Origin: Allantophomopsis cytisporea
Taxonomy: Eukaryota > Ascomycota > Leotiomycetes > Phacidiales > Phacidiaceae
Direction: 5' to 3'
Assembly (NCBI GenBank): GCA_024752435.1
Contig: CP103030.1
Location: forward strand, 434,001-498,000
Length of the DNA stretch: 64,000 nt
A model generated the notes under the pieces. It was not told the DNA's origin and did no database searches. It saw only the letters and a program-made list of their open reading frames with translations. A program made the position numbers and the translations under genes. How positions within the stretch are numbered: position 1 is the stretch's first letter; every line of letters begins with the position of its first letter. Below are positions 1 to 10,605 of this stretch, piece by piece.

Positions 1-430
1 TGCCGGAGGCACCACAGGTGTATTTGCTGTTTCCGCCACACGGTACGTTACAACGGAGCTGGCTGACAGCAGCACCACCAGAAATTTTTCTTCCACAATA
101 ACACTAACATCATCAATGATCTGTGTAAATCAAGTAGTTGCAGAGGGTATTTACCGTATTGCCAGCCTCCACTCCAAAATAACTGTGCGTATTGCAGTAG
201 GCGGCGCATAGGGTAGGCGTCATGTTGCTAGCTGTCTTGCTTTTTAAGGTAAGGGTATGCGCACTGCTGCTGTCTGTTCGACATCCCACATGGGTGTATG
301 ATCCAACAGTCCGTTGGTAAGATGGAGTAGTGGCTCGAGACTCAAGAGCATTGATGACGAGGGGTTGAGGAAGTGCTTCAACAGCTCGTCCGAGGAGAGA
401 GGCAGCAGCCAAGGCGATAAAAAACTTCAT
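1..430 (-). CDS. WSC-domain secreted protein (3' end outside window)
   Basis: Two exons are visible: 430..155 and 103..1, with a 51-nt GT-AG intron (154..104). The ATG at 430 opens a clear signal peptide (MKFFIALAAASLLGRAVEA). An open frame continues upstream to 616 but begins with GTG and is not needed. After a short linker comes a WSC domain with the usual order of cysteines: YTHVGCRTD, then LCAAYCNTHSYFGVEAGNT, then, across the intron, CYCGRKISGGA and CNVPCGG. The join restores the Y-F-G-V-E-x-G-x-x-C-Y-C-G signature exactly, which fixes the splice sites. WSC domains are cysteine-rich, putative carbohydrate-binding modules of fungal wall sensors and secreted oxidases or glucanases. The C-terminal part lies outside the window, so I cannot tell whether this is a membrane sensor, an enzyme or a short WSC-only protein. 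Confidence 0.8.
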
Positions 431-1933
431 GGCTGATAATATGCGACGGCAAAAATTGAAGTAAGGAGATACTAGAAAAGCGACAGACGAGAGTCGAAAG
501 TGACTGGTGTAAATTGACAAATAACGAGTGTCGATGCAGCCACAAACAACGGTAGAACGAGTGATACCGAAGTCGATGAACAATGAAGAGCACAAGGGAG
601 CGCGTGGAGGAAGCACACGATGGTATATAAATGGAATACACCTACAGCCCTTCTTCTTACTTACTAACTATAATTCTCATCTCATGGCCAAAAGCCTCAC
701 AATTTCCTCTCCGCGGTCTCGACTTACCCTATTCGTATTTCAGGAACGCGATCCAGCTACGCCACACGACGCCAACATCCAGCCCGCGGCTCCTCGCGAC
801 CCTAGGAGAAGTGGCCGCACAGCGTTAATCTGAAGAACAATGGCTGCATAGCAATAATGCATCGTATGTTCGCAGGTTGAATATGATGGTCATTATGCGG
901 ATTGCTTGTTTGTTGCTCTCACGGTCTTGGATAAACGTTCACAGTTATCCTGTCGTTGAATGTGTGATGAAAGATTTGGATGGTTGACGATCATGGGAGA
1001 TTCGAGTCACCGGGAAGCAGCTGAAATGAGTAGGCCCGTGCACGAAGAAAGAAACATCACAATTATTTGTTATTCGACCTCTTTTTTTTGTTTTTCCTTT
1101 TTTTTTTTCCTTTGAAAACCTCTTTTTTTGGGTGGTCAGATTGAACATCACATCAACGTGTTTATTTCTTGTCTGAAATCTACAACTCACAGCTGTTTTG
1201 TAGAAAAAGAGAGGTTTAGAAGCCTCATGGAGCATAGACCTGTGGGAAAGGGGAAGTGAGGAACGAAGACTACAAGCGGCGGAAGAGAGAGGCTACTAGT
1301 ACTAAGGTTCCATTCCTAAGCAGTATAAACGTGGCGTTCACAAAAAGGGAAGCACTATCTTCTTTTACTCTGGAAGGGTCTAATTACACGTCCGATGTGA
1401 ATATTGTTAGACTACTCTTTGTGACTGAAAACTGCTTTAGGGTAGCTTTGAATAAAGATCTGCAACGTTCTTCACGATGTTAGACGAAGTCGCTGACAAG
1501 ATACACTTTTGGTTTGTTTGCAAATTTCACGGCCCAGGTCAATTGGAAATCTCTGATCCGAGACATCTTAGCTAAGGTAGTCTATTTAGACAGTGCCTCT
1601 GTATGGCATCTAGGGTATTGTGACCGAAACTCCATGCACCCATTCCTCAAAGATAACAAAGTAAGCAAAGTACAAGGTATGAATTATGGGTTCCAGCGCC
1701 TCGGGGTCGCCGGGGTTTCGTGGCGAGACAGAGTACGCATTGTCTCAATGAGAGGAGAGTTTGGCGAGGTTGACAAGATGACCTTGAAAGTGAAAGCAAA
1801 ATTCTGAAAAGCCAGGTCTCGGTGATCAGAAACCACTAAGAACAGACTTAAACCCAAAATGAGATAAAGTGAACACCCTGCAAAGAGCTTGTGGGGGTCA
1901 AGCGAATCATGAAGGTTCACCAAGAGCGCACGG
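431..1933. other. Intergenic, no supported gene
   Basis: This interval lies between the start of the WSC gene and the 3' end of the F-box-like gene. It has only short ORFs without recognisable domains. An oligo-T-rich stretch lies near 1080-1130. I see no RNA gene or repeat family. Confidence 0.6.
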
Positions 1934-4164
1934 CTATCCTTGTGGCCAAAGTCCCGTAGTTGGAGAGTTTGGAGTTCCCTGCAAGCTCTGCATAGTGCCA
2001 CTTGGAAGTGGTGGTGGTGGTGTACTATTAGGCATGAAAGAGAACTGGCCTGGAGTCTTGGGCTTCTTGACCTTTCTAATAGTCTTTTCAGCCTTGCGTT
2101 TAATGGTCTGGGTGCGGGTGAGAGGTGGTGGTGGTGGTGCTGTCTTTCCCAAAGTCAATCTATAGTATGATAGAGCATGAAAGAATATCTCCTTCTCCAG
2201 AGTCTTCTCATCGCTATCCTTGTTAGGAATCTGAGGCGGGCGTATGTAGCTAGGGCTGCCAGGAGTTTTCTTGGAGGTAGGGACGTTATTACTATGAGCG
2301 ATGAGCTCGAAGTAGTTGCTCATTGGGTCTCCAGCACATGGGTAGAGGTGATCGATGTTTGGTCCAAGACGTACAGAGACCATTGGAACAGGTGAAATCA
2401 ACTGGTCTTGTACGAAAGTCTGGTTCGTGGTGATCTTCACACCTGCTTTCTGTAGATCTCGGTCTCGACGAAGCTCACCAATCTTAGCAAAAGCTGTGAA
2501 GTCATGGTGGTCCCACGAAACCTGGCCCTGTTTTCTTGAAGAACGAACAATGGTGTTGGTGATCTGTGTCTGACTAACCTCTTCACGTGGAACAACACGG
2601 ACAGGAGCGTCGATGGCAATGGGATATGGAGGTGAACGTTGGAATTTCAGCAAGATCGCACGCAGTCTTCTCTTGCTATAATTTGAAGACGATATTCCAC
2701 CGGCGACTGCTCGAGTTGCTGCATCAGTCGCAGCTGCTTCATCGCCCCACGTAGTGGTTCTATTGTCTTCACCGTCACCTTCACTCCAAGTGTCAGATGA
2801 ATCTCCATGTGACTCTCTATCAGAGAAGGAAGCTTTCTGGATGAGCTTCAGACGTTTGACACAGATCTCTTCCAGAAAAGATAGATGGTCGGCCTTGTAG
2901 GTACTCAACCAACCGTGCTTTAACTCGCTACGTTGCTCAACATTCTCAACGCATCCACATCCACGGACATCGAAAATACCTAAGACAGGAAACTTTGCCA
3001 CATATTCAAGCGATGCATTCGTGACATACTTGTGGTACCATAGCTTGAGGATTCTCAGGACAGGAAAGGCTCCATCATTGACCGCGCTCTCACTCCAGGC
3101 ACGGACGACACGATCGTTTAGGTGTGGTGGTTCTGGATCTGCGTTGTCGGGCTCTGTATCGAGTTTGTAAGGATCAACGCGAACAATCTCTAAAACTCCT
3201 AAGTTCTTCAACTCCGCCAACTTGACATATGCATTGATTGGGAACTTTGCAGTGATACTGAGGTGAACCAAGTAGTCCAAGTTTGGTGAGTAAAGGATTC
3301 TGGTGTAGTCGCTGAGACCAATTTTGGGGGTGCTTATAGCTTGGCGATAATGCAAGTGTGACATAGTCTTGGGATCCTCATCCTTGAGAACACTCAAGAA
3401 GCACTTCCATAAAGCAAAACTCATCTGGCCTCTGTGAGAAAGGATGTTAGTAAGAATCTCAAAGAATAAAAATGTATATGAAGGTCTACTTGCTTCTTAA
3501 CAATGAGCTCAAATATCTCATGTGCAATGTGCTTTGGCAAGTACTCAACACCGTCTATAGTCAGTTCCTCGAGATTGTCCAGAATGCTCCTCATTGCCAT
3601 TTTTTGCAAAGAGCTAGCTCCAACTGGGTTGCTTTGTGGAATGACTCTGACCTCCCGGCAGCAACGTGCAGCACCATGGCATTCCAGCTTGAATTTCTTA
3701 GACTTCTTCGTCATCTCCAAACTGTATTCGTCCTCTACATAGTCGTACCATGCCCAATCACGCATTGTCGGGGCGTCGCGTGTGAACTCGCAGTATGCTT
3801 GACCCGCCTTGTCGACTGAGTACCCAATTGGGGCATCATACCCACGTTCCTCTCTCTGTGAAGAATCACATGACTTTGCTGACCAGGTGAATGAGGGCGG
3901 GGTTTCATCAGGATCCTTGTTCGATTTGTGTAGCAAACCGCCATCAACAACATCTCTGACCTTTGTCTCTACCTCCTTCATCTTTGCCTTTCCTCGCTTG
4001 ATCATCTTCTTTCCGTCTTTGATCTTATTTCTTCCTTCTGCAATCCACTCACTATCGATAGCAGTCATGAGTCTGTATCGACCTTCCTTCACCAATTTCG
4101 TCCCCTCCTTCACCATAACTCTTCCCTCTTCAACCCACTGCTTCTTCACGATAAAGATCGTCAT
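1934..4164 (-). CDS. F-box-like / leucine-rich repeat-like protein, 721 aa
   Basis: Two exons, 4164..3490 and 3424..1934, with a 65-nt phase-0 intron (3489..3425) containing a TACTAAC branch point. The joined protein has 721 codons. Residues 1-75 are highly charged with repeated K/R-E/D-G units (for example MVKEGTKLVKEGRYRL and IKDGKKMIKRGKAKMK), suggesting an amphipathic helix or coiled coil. Around residues 205-235 a segment LPKHIAHEIFELIVKKQ running into ALWKCFLSV resembles an F-box. After it come LRR-like lines (LDYLVHLSIT, LKNLGVLEIV, FPVLRILKLW, FPVLGIFDVRGC). The C terminus is basic and proline-rich. F-box proteins with LRRs usually recruit substrates to SCF ubiquitin ligases. That role is an inference from weak resemblance. 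The gene model is strong; the function is uncertain. Confidence 0.7.
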
Positions 4165-4737
4165 GCTGAGATAGTCGACTCAAACGACGACATCAACTTT
4201 CTTGAATCAAGAAGACAATCTGCTTGATAAAGTATCGCGTGGGGAATGGTTGCTTTAGTAATTGAGCGACTGCTGTGGTTGAAGACGCGCTAACAACCAA
4301 AGCAAGTCGCGACGACAAGCAACCAGGCAATTCAGCCCGAATTGCCGACGATAAAATCAATTGGTTCGCAGTGAAGATCTAGCAGATGATGAGAACACGG
4401 GGAGAAAGAATGACTTGATCGTCAGGAGTTGTTGTCGCCGGATCAACAAAAGATATGTTGGCTTTTGAAAGTGACGAATGTGTGTTTTTCAAAGCTTCAC
4501 GATCTCAAGTTTATTTACCCCAGAATACCGATAAGGTGATCGATAAGGCGATAAGGCGACGATAAGAATGGCATCCCTGTCAACCCACCTTTAGCGTTAC
4601 ACTAGCGTTATTGGCGCGTTTTCCTCCGATCCGGGGACCTCTGCAGAGAGCCAAGGTACCTTAGAATCCAAAGCTCATCAGGTTCATCTATTTGTATCAT
4701 CAAAAGTGTCTTAAATGATTCTTTGGGTATTTTCAAT
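4165..4737. promoter_or_regulatory. Divergent promoter with a GATAAG cluster
   Basis: This 573-bp interval separates the F-box-like gene (minus) from the J-protein gene (plus). Four GATAAG hexamers lie at 4530-4535, 4542-4547, 4550-4555 and 4561-4566, all on the plus strand. HGATAR is the known binding site of fungal GATA factors such as AreA/NIT2, white-collar and siderophore regulators. Which factor acts here is unknown. Confidence 0.5.
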
Positions 4738-5640
4738 ATGATGCTCAAGAAACCGAGCATCCTCCTTTCGTCCTACAGTCACCTCACCACTCTGAGTCCT
4801 TCTACAACGCCACATATCAATACGTCATCATGTCTGTGGCCCCGCCGTCGACCGGAGTATACACGATCATACGCAATGGTATCAGACGGCCATGCATCTC
4901 ACCGGCACGATCTGCTATGGCCCGAAATCAGCAAGGCCAATCGCGTTCCAACTCCGTATCAAATCTTTAATCAGAAAAAAGGCAGTCCTTATAGCAAACG
5001 CCGCTTCTACGAATTGGTTAAGCTGTACCACCCCGACATGCATGGGCAATCAGATAGCGACTTGCCTTATGACGTTAGAATCGAGAGATATAGACTGGTG
5101 GTTGCTGCTAATGATATCCTGTCTGATCCGGTGAAGAGAGGGGCTTACGATGTGTATGGAGCCGGATGGAATGGATATCCTGGCGTATCTCGCGATGGCT
5201 CAGATAGTCCAGCGGGAACTTGGGGATCCTCTGCACATCGTGGAGGTTGGGGAGGAGATCCAAACGGACCAAGTCAGAATGCGACATGGGAAGATTGGGA
5301 GCGATGGTATCAGCGAGACTCCAAGGGGCGACAAGAACCTCTCTTCTTCTCCAACACAGCTTTTATGTCTTTAATAGTCATACTTGCAGCTCTTGGCGGC
5401 ATCGGACAGGCGACTAGGGTTGGGAACTACTCAGTGAGCTTTTTGGAACAAAGAGATATCTTGCATGACGAAATGAGTAGAGAGCTTCGCAGGCGAAGGA
5501 AGGAGACAGAAATGTATGGTGACAGAGAGCAGAGGATTCAAATGTTTCTAAAGCAGAGGGATCCATTTTATGGAATTGGGAATCGACCCTTATTACCAGC
5601 ACCGAGAGAAATCAGCGAAGGTAATGCTAGCAAGTCATGA
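4738..5640 (+). CDS. DnaJ-domain protein with C-terminal membrane segment
   Basis: Single open frame ending at TGA 5640. The frame stays open slightly further upstream, but the first ATG in it is at 4738, followed at once by another ATG, giving about 300 aa. The N terminus is rich in S, T and R with few acids, like a mitochondrial presequence. A compact J-domain follows at roughly residues 70-140: TPYQIFNQKKG, KRRFYELVKLYHPDM with the HPD motif near residue 99, then VAANDILSDPVKRGAYD. A Gly/Trp-rich linker leads to a hydrophobic helix near residues 207-225 (FMSLIVILAALGGIG). The tail is charged and helical. J-proteins stimulate Hsp70 ATPase through HPD. This architecture suggests a mitochondrial inner-membrane J-protein, which is an inference. 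Convergent with the cupin gene. Confidence 0.85.
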   Translation: MMLKKPSILLSSYSHLTTLSPSTTPHINTSSCLWPRRRPEYTRSYAMVSDGHASHRHDLLWPEISKANRVPTPYQIFNQKKGSPYSKRRFYELVKLYHPDMHGQSDSDLPYDVRIERYRLVVAANDILSDPVKRGAYDVYGAGWNGYPGVSRDGSDSPAGTWGSSAHRGGWGGDPNGPSQNATWEDWERWYQRDSKGRQEPLFFSNTAFMSLIVILAALGGIGQATRVGNYSVSFLEQRDILHDEMSRELRRRRKETEMYGDREQRIQMFLKQRDPFYGIGNRPLLPAPREISEGNASKS

Positions 5641-5934
5641 TTGTTGTTTGTGGAGGATATCTAATTCGGCGTTGGAAATATTTGCTGCATCATTGGAGTC
5701 TATCAGGACTCTTCGCATCAGTGGCGATAGCATTGGACTTCTTCATAGCGTATATATTTATTTCAGGAGTGAGCATACGTTTACATAGTACCTGTTTATA
5801 GTTTGGTTCTTAGGATGCTTGATTTGCTCATAATTGACCTGGATGAAAAGCGAAAGCGGATAAGCAAGGGCAAACATCAATCGGTGTTTGGACTCGGTGG
5901 CACGTCAATCCCTCGATTCCCATACTTCCATGAC

Positions 5935-6746
5935 TCATAGCTTCTCCTTTCCAAAGTCTGGATGCGAAGATTCAAGCACGTCCTCCCCGAGTCTAACCTC
6001 CTTGCACTCCTGTAGCACGAAGATCATCCTCGCCCATCCCGTCGAATTATTCTTCCAGGCATGCATTGTAGCTCTTTGAACTGCTATATCACCTCTACCC
6101 ATCTTCTGCACTTCTCCGGAGTCCAAAATAAGGTCGATGTCACCTATTCATTATTGAATAACTTATGTTAACTTGAAATGTCTCAATATCAACCATAACA
6201 AGAAACAGGAAAAGAGATGCTGCAAACACTAGGTTCGGGAATCTGGCTGGAGGATTGCGTACCTTCAATAACAATTCCGTAGTCCAGGCTTTGGGTTCGG
6301 TGCATGATACATTCGTATCCCGGCTCGAAATCTACTACTCTACAAACTGTGCCACTGGGATTCACAAGTCCTGTAACCATCAGCTCTATTCAAGACCTCA
6401 TAATAATGTCATTACTCGAATATGCAACAATAACTAAGCAGAACTTCACCAACCCCACTCAAACGTATCACCGGTCCAATTTCAACATGTCCCGAAGATT
6501 GAAAATTAAAATCCACTGACCTAATCGCCCACTGTTCACAACTTCCTCATTCTGCTTCAGGTCCTCTTCGCCACTAACGTCGACAGGGAATTTGCTGGTA
6601 GTATAGGCAATATTGAAAGCCATACGGTCGTCGTCTAGTAGTTGCCAGTTCGCAGGCCGTTTCTCCTTCAGTATTGCCTTACCATCAGCGGCATGGCCTG
6701 TCACAAATGTTGAAATTGGGCGAAGCGTGGAAGTGGTTGGAGGCAT
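5935..6746 (-). CDS. Small cupin-fold protein, 180 aa
   Basis: Three exons: 6746..6521, 6370..6263 and 6143..5935, with introns of 150 and 119 nt. All junction phases agree and the joined frame is 180 codons plus stop. The fold is shown by a cupin motif 1-like strand (DFEPGYECIMHRTQSLDYG), then IVIEGDIDLILDSGE, then motif 2 GDIAVQRATMHAWKN. The second intron falls between VIEG and DIDL, and the join gives an uninterrupted beta-strand pattern. Cupins of this size (Cupin_2) are single-domain beta-barrels, often metal-binding dioxygenases, decarboxylases or isomerases. Motif 1 here has only one clear histidine, so metal ligation may be atypical. The substrate cannot be read from the sequence. 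Fungal homologues often sit beside metabolic genes, but none is adjacent here. Confidence 0.8.
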
Positions 6747-7904
6747 TCTGATATTGGGTTATGGATTGTGAATTAGAGTTGATAGGGCTGATGGCGGTAT
6801 CTGTAATGGATTCTGGCTATCGTTGGTGTATAAAATTGTGAGTCTTGATTTTGTCTTTGGAGAAAATTGAGGGTATAATAGAGTCGAGCAGGATGTATTG
6901 ACTGCAAAGAGATGGAATTGAGATATCAGGTGATGGTTGCAGTCTTAAGGTTCGTGTGTACTTGTGCTGAATGCTTTCCCCGCATCGTAACCGGACATCT
7001 CCACTTTCTACCGGACATCTACAATACTGAATGAAGTACATTTTCTACAATATTTTACGCAGTAGTATATCAATCCGCTTGAGTGCCCCGCGCACTAGAG
7101 CGTGCTCCTGCACTAGAACAACTTCTATCTACACCTAGTAGATACATTACTTACCTTACCTAAGTTAATGCTGAGCTACCTGGCGGGAAGACTTTGGGCT
7201 GGGCGTATAATAACTAAAATCTGGGGAGGGGAGCTTATCCGTTAGGCTGGGCGAAGGACTCACAAATTTGGAAGAGCCAAACTCAGCGCCAATCTAACTT
7301 TCCTACTACTGCGTATGGGAAGAGATAGAAAGCAAGCGCGCGAAACACTCTTAAATTGTCTGTAAATCTTTCAGGATGCTCTCAGAGAATCTGTAGAGTT
7401 ACGTTCTTGGAAATTTAGTCTTTGACCTTGCACGGATCTAGTGCCTGCTCTCGATGTTGCGCGATATCTGACACCTCAGGGACTGTAGCCGACTAATAAG
7501 AGAATCTACATCATCATCCAGGGATTCTTGTGGATATTACCATGAGGGCTTTATATCTCTGGATATAGTGAGCCCATTCAAAGAATGCGTCTCGGTGCTA
7601 AGAGCCTTCCTTGATCTTGTCCCCTTCGTAATTTTCTCCTTCAAAGAAACACTATCGGTCTACAAAGTCCCAGCGACTATCAAAGCGCAAGGCAGAAGTG
7701 AAGTGTGAAGGAAGAAGCGAATGACTACGATAAAGTGCTATGAAATAAAAGGCTCAGCCAACCGGCAGGACTCCGCGATATAGACATACTTCTTGCAGAT
7801 GTACTTATCGACCCCAAACCATTGAAATACATCTCTGGGATTTGCTCAATTTTTTATCCACTCCTAAACAAGTGATTCTCGGGCGATGACCCAATGCGCC
7901 ATTC
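6747..7904. other. Intergenic, no supported gene
   Basis: About 1.15 kb between the cupin gene and the kinase-like relic. There are only short ORFs in all frames. No tRNA, repeat array or mobile-element feature was seen. Confidence 0.55.
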
Positions 7905-8643
7905 TCAAAACTCAGCGAAAGCATCCATATCATTCTTCTCCCACGCCATATCGACTTCAGGATCGTGCCATCCATGCGTCCGCTTTGTTTGGAACCGTGG
8001 CTCTCCAACTTTCCAACAGCTATCGAAGTCGACTGTTATCGACGTGCCGTCTTGTTCAAGCATAATGTTGGCGGGCGTAATATCGTTGTGAATACGGCCG
8101 AGCGAGTGGAGGTGCTGAATGCCCGCCAGGATATCCTCCAAGCAGATCATAGTATCCCTTAACGAGTGGACGGCAACGAGTGAGAAATTCGGATTTGGTC
8201 AGGTGCTGGGAAATGAGCTTCTGAAGCAGTGTAGATGTATATGGCTCGAAACAGATTCCCGAGATTCGCCCTCGTGTCACTTGACAGCCTCTATAGTGTG
8301 TGGGCTAGCAAGTAAGGCGGATTAGAAGAGAGTATAGCAGTGTGAATTAACGAGGTAGAATATCTTCGAATGATATGTTAAGGGTATACAAATTTGTCGA
8401 TCTCTTTTCTTCTATGAGTTTTGCAAAGAAGGGACCGGAAGAAGCTAATGAATCTCTGACATTGCAGATTCGGATGCCTCTGTATGAGCTGTTGAAATTG
8501 GGTAACTCAAGAGGCTCCTATTGCACAGATACGGCCATTTGGATGACGGATCGATCCTTGTTTACCTTAACACTTTCTTTAGATTAGTCCATCGTGACGA
8601 CAGCAGTCCTCTAGCCTTCTCTTACGATTTGGTGACCTGTCAT
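7905..8643 (-). pseudogene. Kinase-fold (APH/protein-kinase-like) gene with a frameshift
   Basis: A plausible model is exon 8643..8626 (MTGHQI), exon 8517..8352 (starts EPLELPNFNSSYRG, ends FEDILPR) and exon 8288..7905. Exon 3 begins CQVTRGRISGICFEPY and runs to LTRCRPLVKGYYD. Near 8150-8160 the good reading then moves to the +1 frame: ICLEDILAGIQHLHSLG, then RIHNDITPANIMLEQDG, then VDFDSCWKVGEPRF. HND-x4-N is the catalytic-loop pattern and VDFDS the DFG equivalent of small fungal kinase-like proteins. The shifted frame ends at TGA 7905, soon after DPEVDMAWEKNDMDAF. No GT-AG intron fits across the shift, so this is either a decayed gene or a one-base sequence error. The first exon of 18 nt is the least certain part. 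Confidence 0.5.
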
Positions 8644-9690
8644 TGAGCTGAATTATCTATTCTCTAGCCCTTTACATTGAGATTTACTGCGTACAGAACG
8701 TGAATATTGTTTCACCCAATTAGAATTCTTGAATATGCTTTCTAAACCCGCTGCAGTTAGTACGTGATATGAATACTGCATGTAGTTATTCTGGCTGACC
8801 TCAATCATCAGCCAGCGCTATTTATACATGTGACAACCTGACCAAGCAACGCGACGTGGCAGCAACCAAGAGACGAGTTGCCACCTTCTTCAATTGATAG
8901 GTTAATCATACTTCAACGGCTGGAGGGGTTGGTGTAACCTCGCGACCTTATCGAATCTGACAATCTACTATTTTCTTCCATCTACAAGCACCACGATACA
9001 AATTGATAACAGTAAGCCAAAAAAAAAATCAATATAAGAGTCCTTTGCTTTAGCTAACATTCCATAAAACTAGATGGACACACACACGAAAGTTGACAAG
9101 GTTCAGCCTTGGAAAGCGCAGTGGATTGCGAAACAAACTGCGAAGACTGAATCCAACGACGGTGGCGATCAGATGAAGAATATACGCAATGGCACGAGCC
9201 ATGGCTTTTCCAAAGGACAAGAAGTCATCCTCGATGGAACCTCGAGTGGAAATGCCTTTGGTGCCCACAGTAAGGCTTGAACGCTGGAAGTCTCGTTGGC
9301 CTCCCACCACGACGAACAGCGGTGATACAGATTCAAAGGGTGTTATAGTCAGTGAAGAGCTGAGCTGCTCCTGGCAAGAACCATCTGTGGTCGTCCCTGT
9401 AATGCCGTGACATGATCCTGGGCTGGGGCTGTGATATTGAGGTGTTTTGTGCATACAAGCAATACAAAAATTCACCGAATCCAGAGTTACTATCATGGTC
9501 GATCTCATAATGGTTTACCGTGCTGTTATCATGCGCAAAAGCTGAGATGGGTCAAGTCGCATTGTCATCATCTTCACCTCTCCACTACAATCAACTCTCA
9601 CACAGTTCCAATGATTTACTCGTACGACACATTGATTCTACTGAAGCAATTGGCTGTACAAATACGTAACCATCATCTCTTTGAAAAGCC
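8644..9690. other. Intergenic, only doubtful small ORFs
   Basis: About 1.05 kb. Overlapping opposite-strand ORFs occupy 9050-9508 (minus, 152 codons) and 9074-9280 (plus, 68 codons). Neither shows a recognisable domain, so I do not call either. Confidence 0.4.
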
Positions 9691-9897
9691 TCAACTCAAC
9701 TCGAAAATCTCAGCAGGTAGAAGTCGAGTTGAAGTACGTCCACCTCCAAAGCCATAAAAAGCTCCCAACCCCCTCCCAATCCACCACAAAGGCCTCCTTT
9801 CAAAAGTAAACAGGACTATAGCTACACCCAGGGTGCACGTTCCAAGTTCGCCGGACAGATAGTCCAGTAGACTGAACACAGTCTTGAAAATGCACAT
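9691..9897 (-). CDS. Possible small membrane protein, 68 aa
   Basis: An ATG-started 68-codon frame with a hydrophobic core (CTLGVAIVLFTF) followed by RRPLWWIGRGLGAFYGFGGG and an orderly tail. The composition (Trp, Gly and aromatic residues at a membrane edge) looks more protein-like than neighbouring shadow frames. I do not recognise the family, and a further exon upstream is possible. Noncoding chance ORF is the main alternative. Confidence 0.28.
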   Translation of the reverse strand: MCIFKTVFSLLDYLSGELGTCTLGVAIVLFTFERRPLWWIGRGLGAFYGFGGGRTSTRLLPAEIFELS

Positions 9898-10605
9898 CTA
9901 GTAATAGAGTACCCTCAAAACCCCGTCTTAGCCAACTCCCAACATATCTCCTAAAATCTCACACCAAATACCATCCCCGATGACTGATGATATGCATTCC
10001 ATAAGAAGGCAGAGGACGAGAAAGGTCGATGCTATCGCTGCCATCACTTCGCCCCTACCACCCCTCCACAAGCACACAATTCTTGCAAAAATGAATCCAT
10101 ACCGTACAATAGAGCAAGACTTCTTCATCACGTATATAAGTCCTTACATCTCCACACTCCGCACTCCGCACTCCGCATCCAGAACGGGTAAAAGACGTCC
10201 TCAATCTTCAATCTCACCCCCCACTTCGGCTCCAGATCGCGTCCAACTCAAGGACCTCAATCGTGGATATACCAGGTGCATCCGAGGAACAGGGAGTCAG
10301 GAACATAAGACGGGGAAGCAGAACCGGCATTTCACCCCTGTTTCAAGAGATGTGATGATTGGGGCCGTTCGGCCAATGGCTTTCACAAACTCATTATCCA
10401 CAACTCCCGTACCAGCACCAGCGTCAGCATATCTCAACCGCCATCGTCATCCCCATACCCCCACACGTTCACATCGACGTTCACATCACAGCAAATAAAA
10501 CAAAGCACAACGCATCTCAACGAAAACAAGGAAATTCATTAACCCAAACAATGGTATCTACTTCTGCAACCCACCCATAACCCTCTCTTTCTCTCACACA
10601 CACAT
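9898..10605. other. Intergenic downstream of TPS1
   Basis: About 700 bp beyond the TPS1 stop. A plus-strand open frame of 172 codons (9980-10498) has low-complexity His/Arg/Pro-rich sequence and no domain; it is probably chance. A short CACTCCG tandem lies near 10155-10175. Confidence 0.45.

Noticed and set aside
431..616. N-terminal extension of the WSC protein
   Set aside because: The open frame upstream of 430 begins with GTG; the ATG at 430 starts directly at a signal peptide.
4723..4737. Start of the J-protein at 4723
   Set aside because: That codon is TTG; the first ATG in the frame is at 4738.
9050..9508. 152-codon minus-strand ORF
   Set aside because: No recognisable domain and overlaps other open frames; it cannot be told from chance.
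9980..10498. 172-codon plus-strand ORF downstream of TPS1
   Set aside because: Low-complexity His/Arg/Pro content, no domain, and no conserved start or splice signals.
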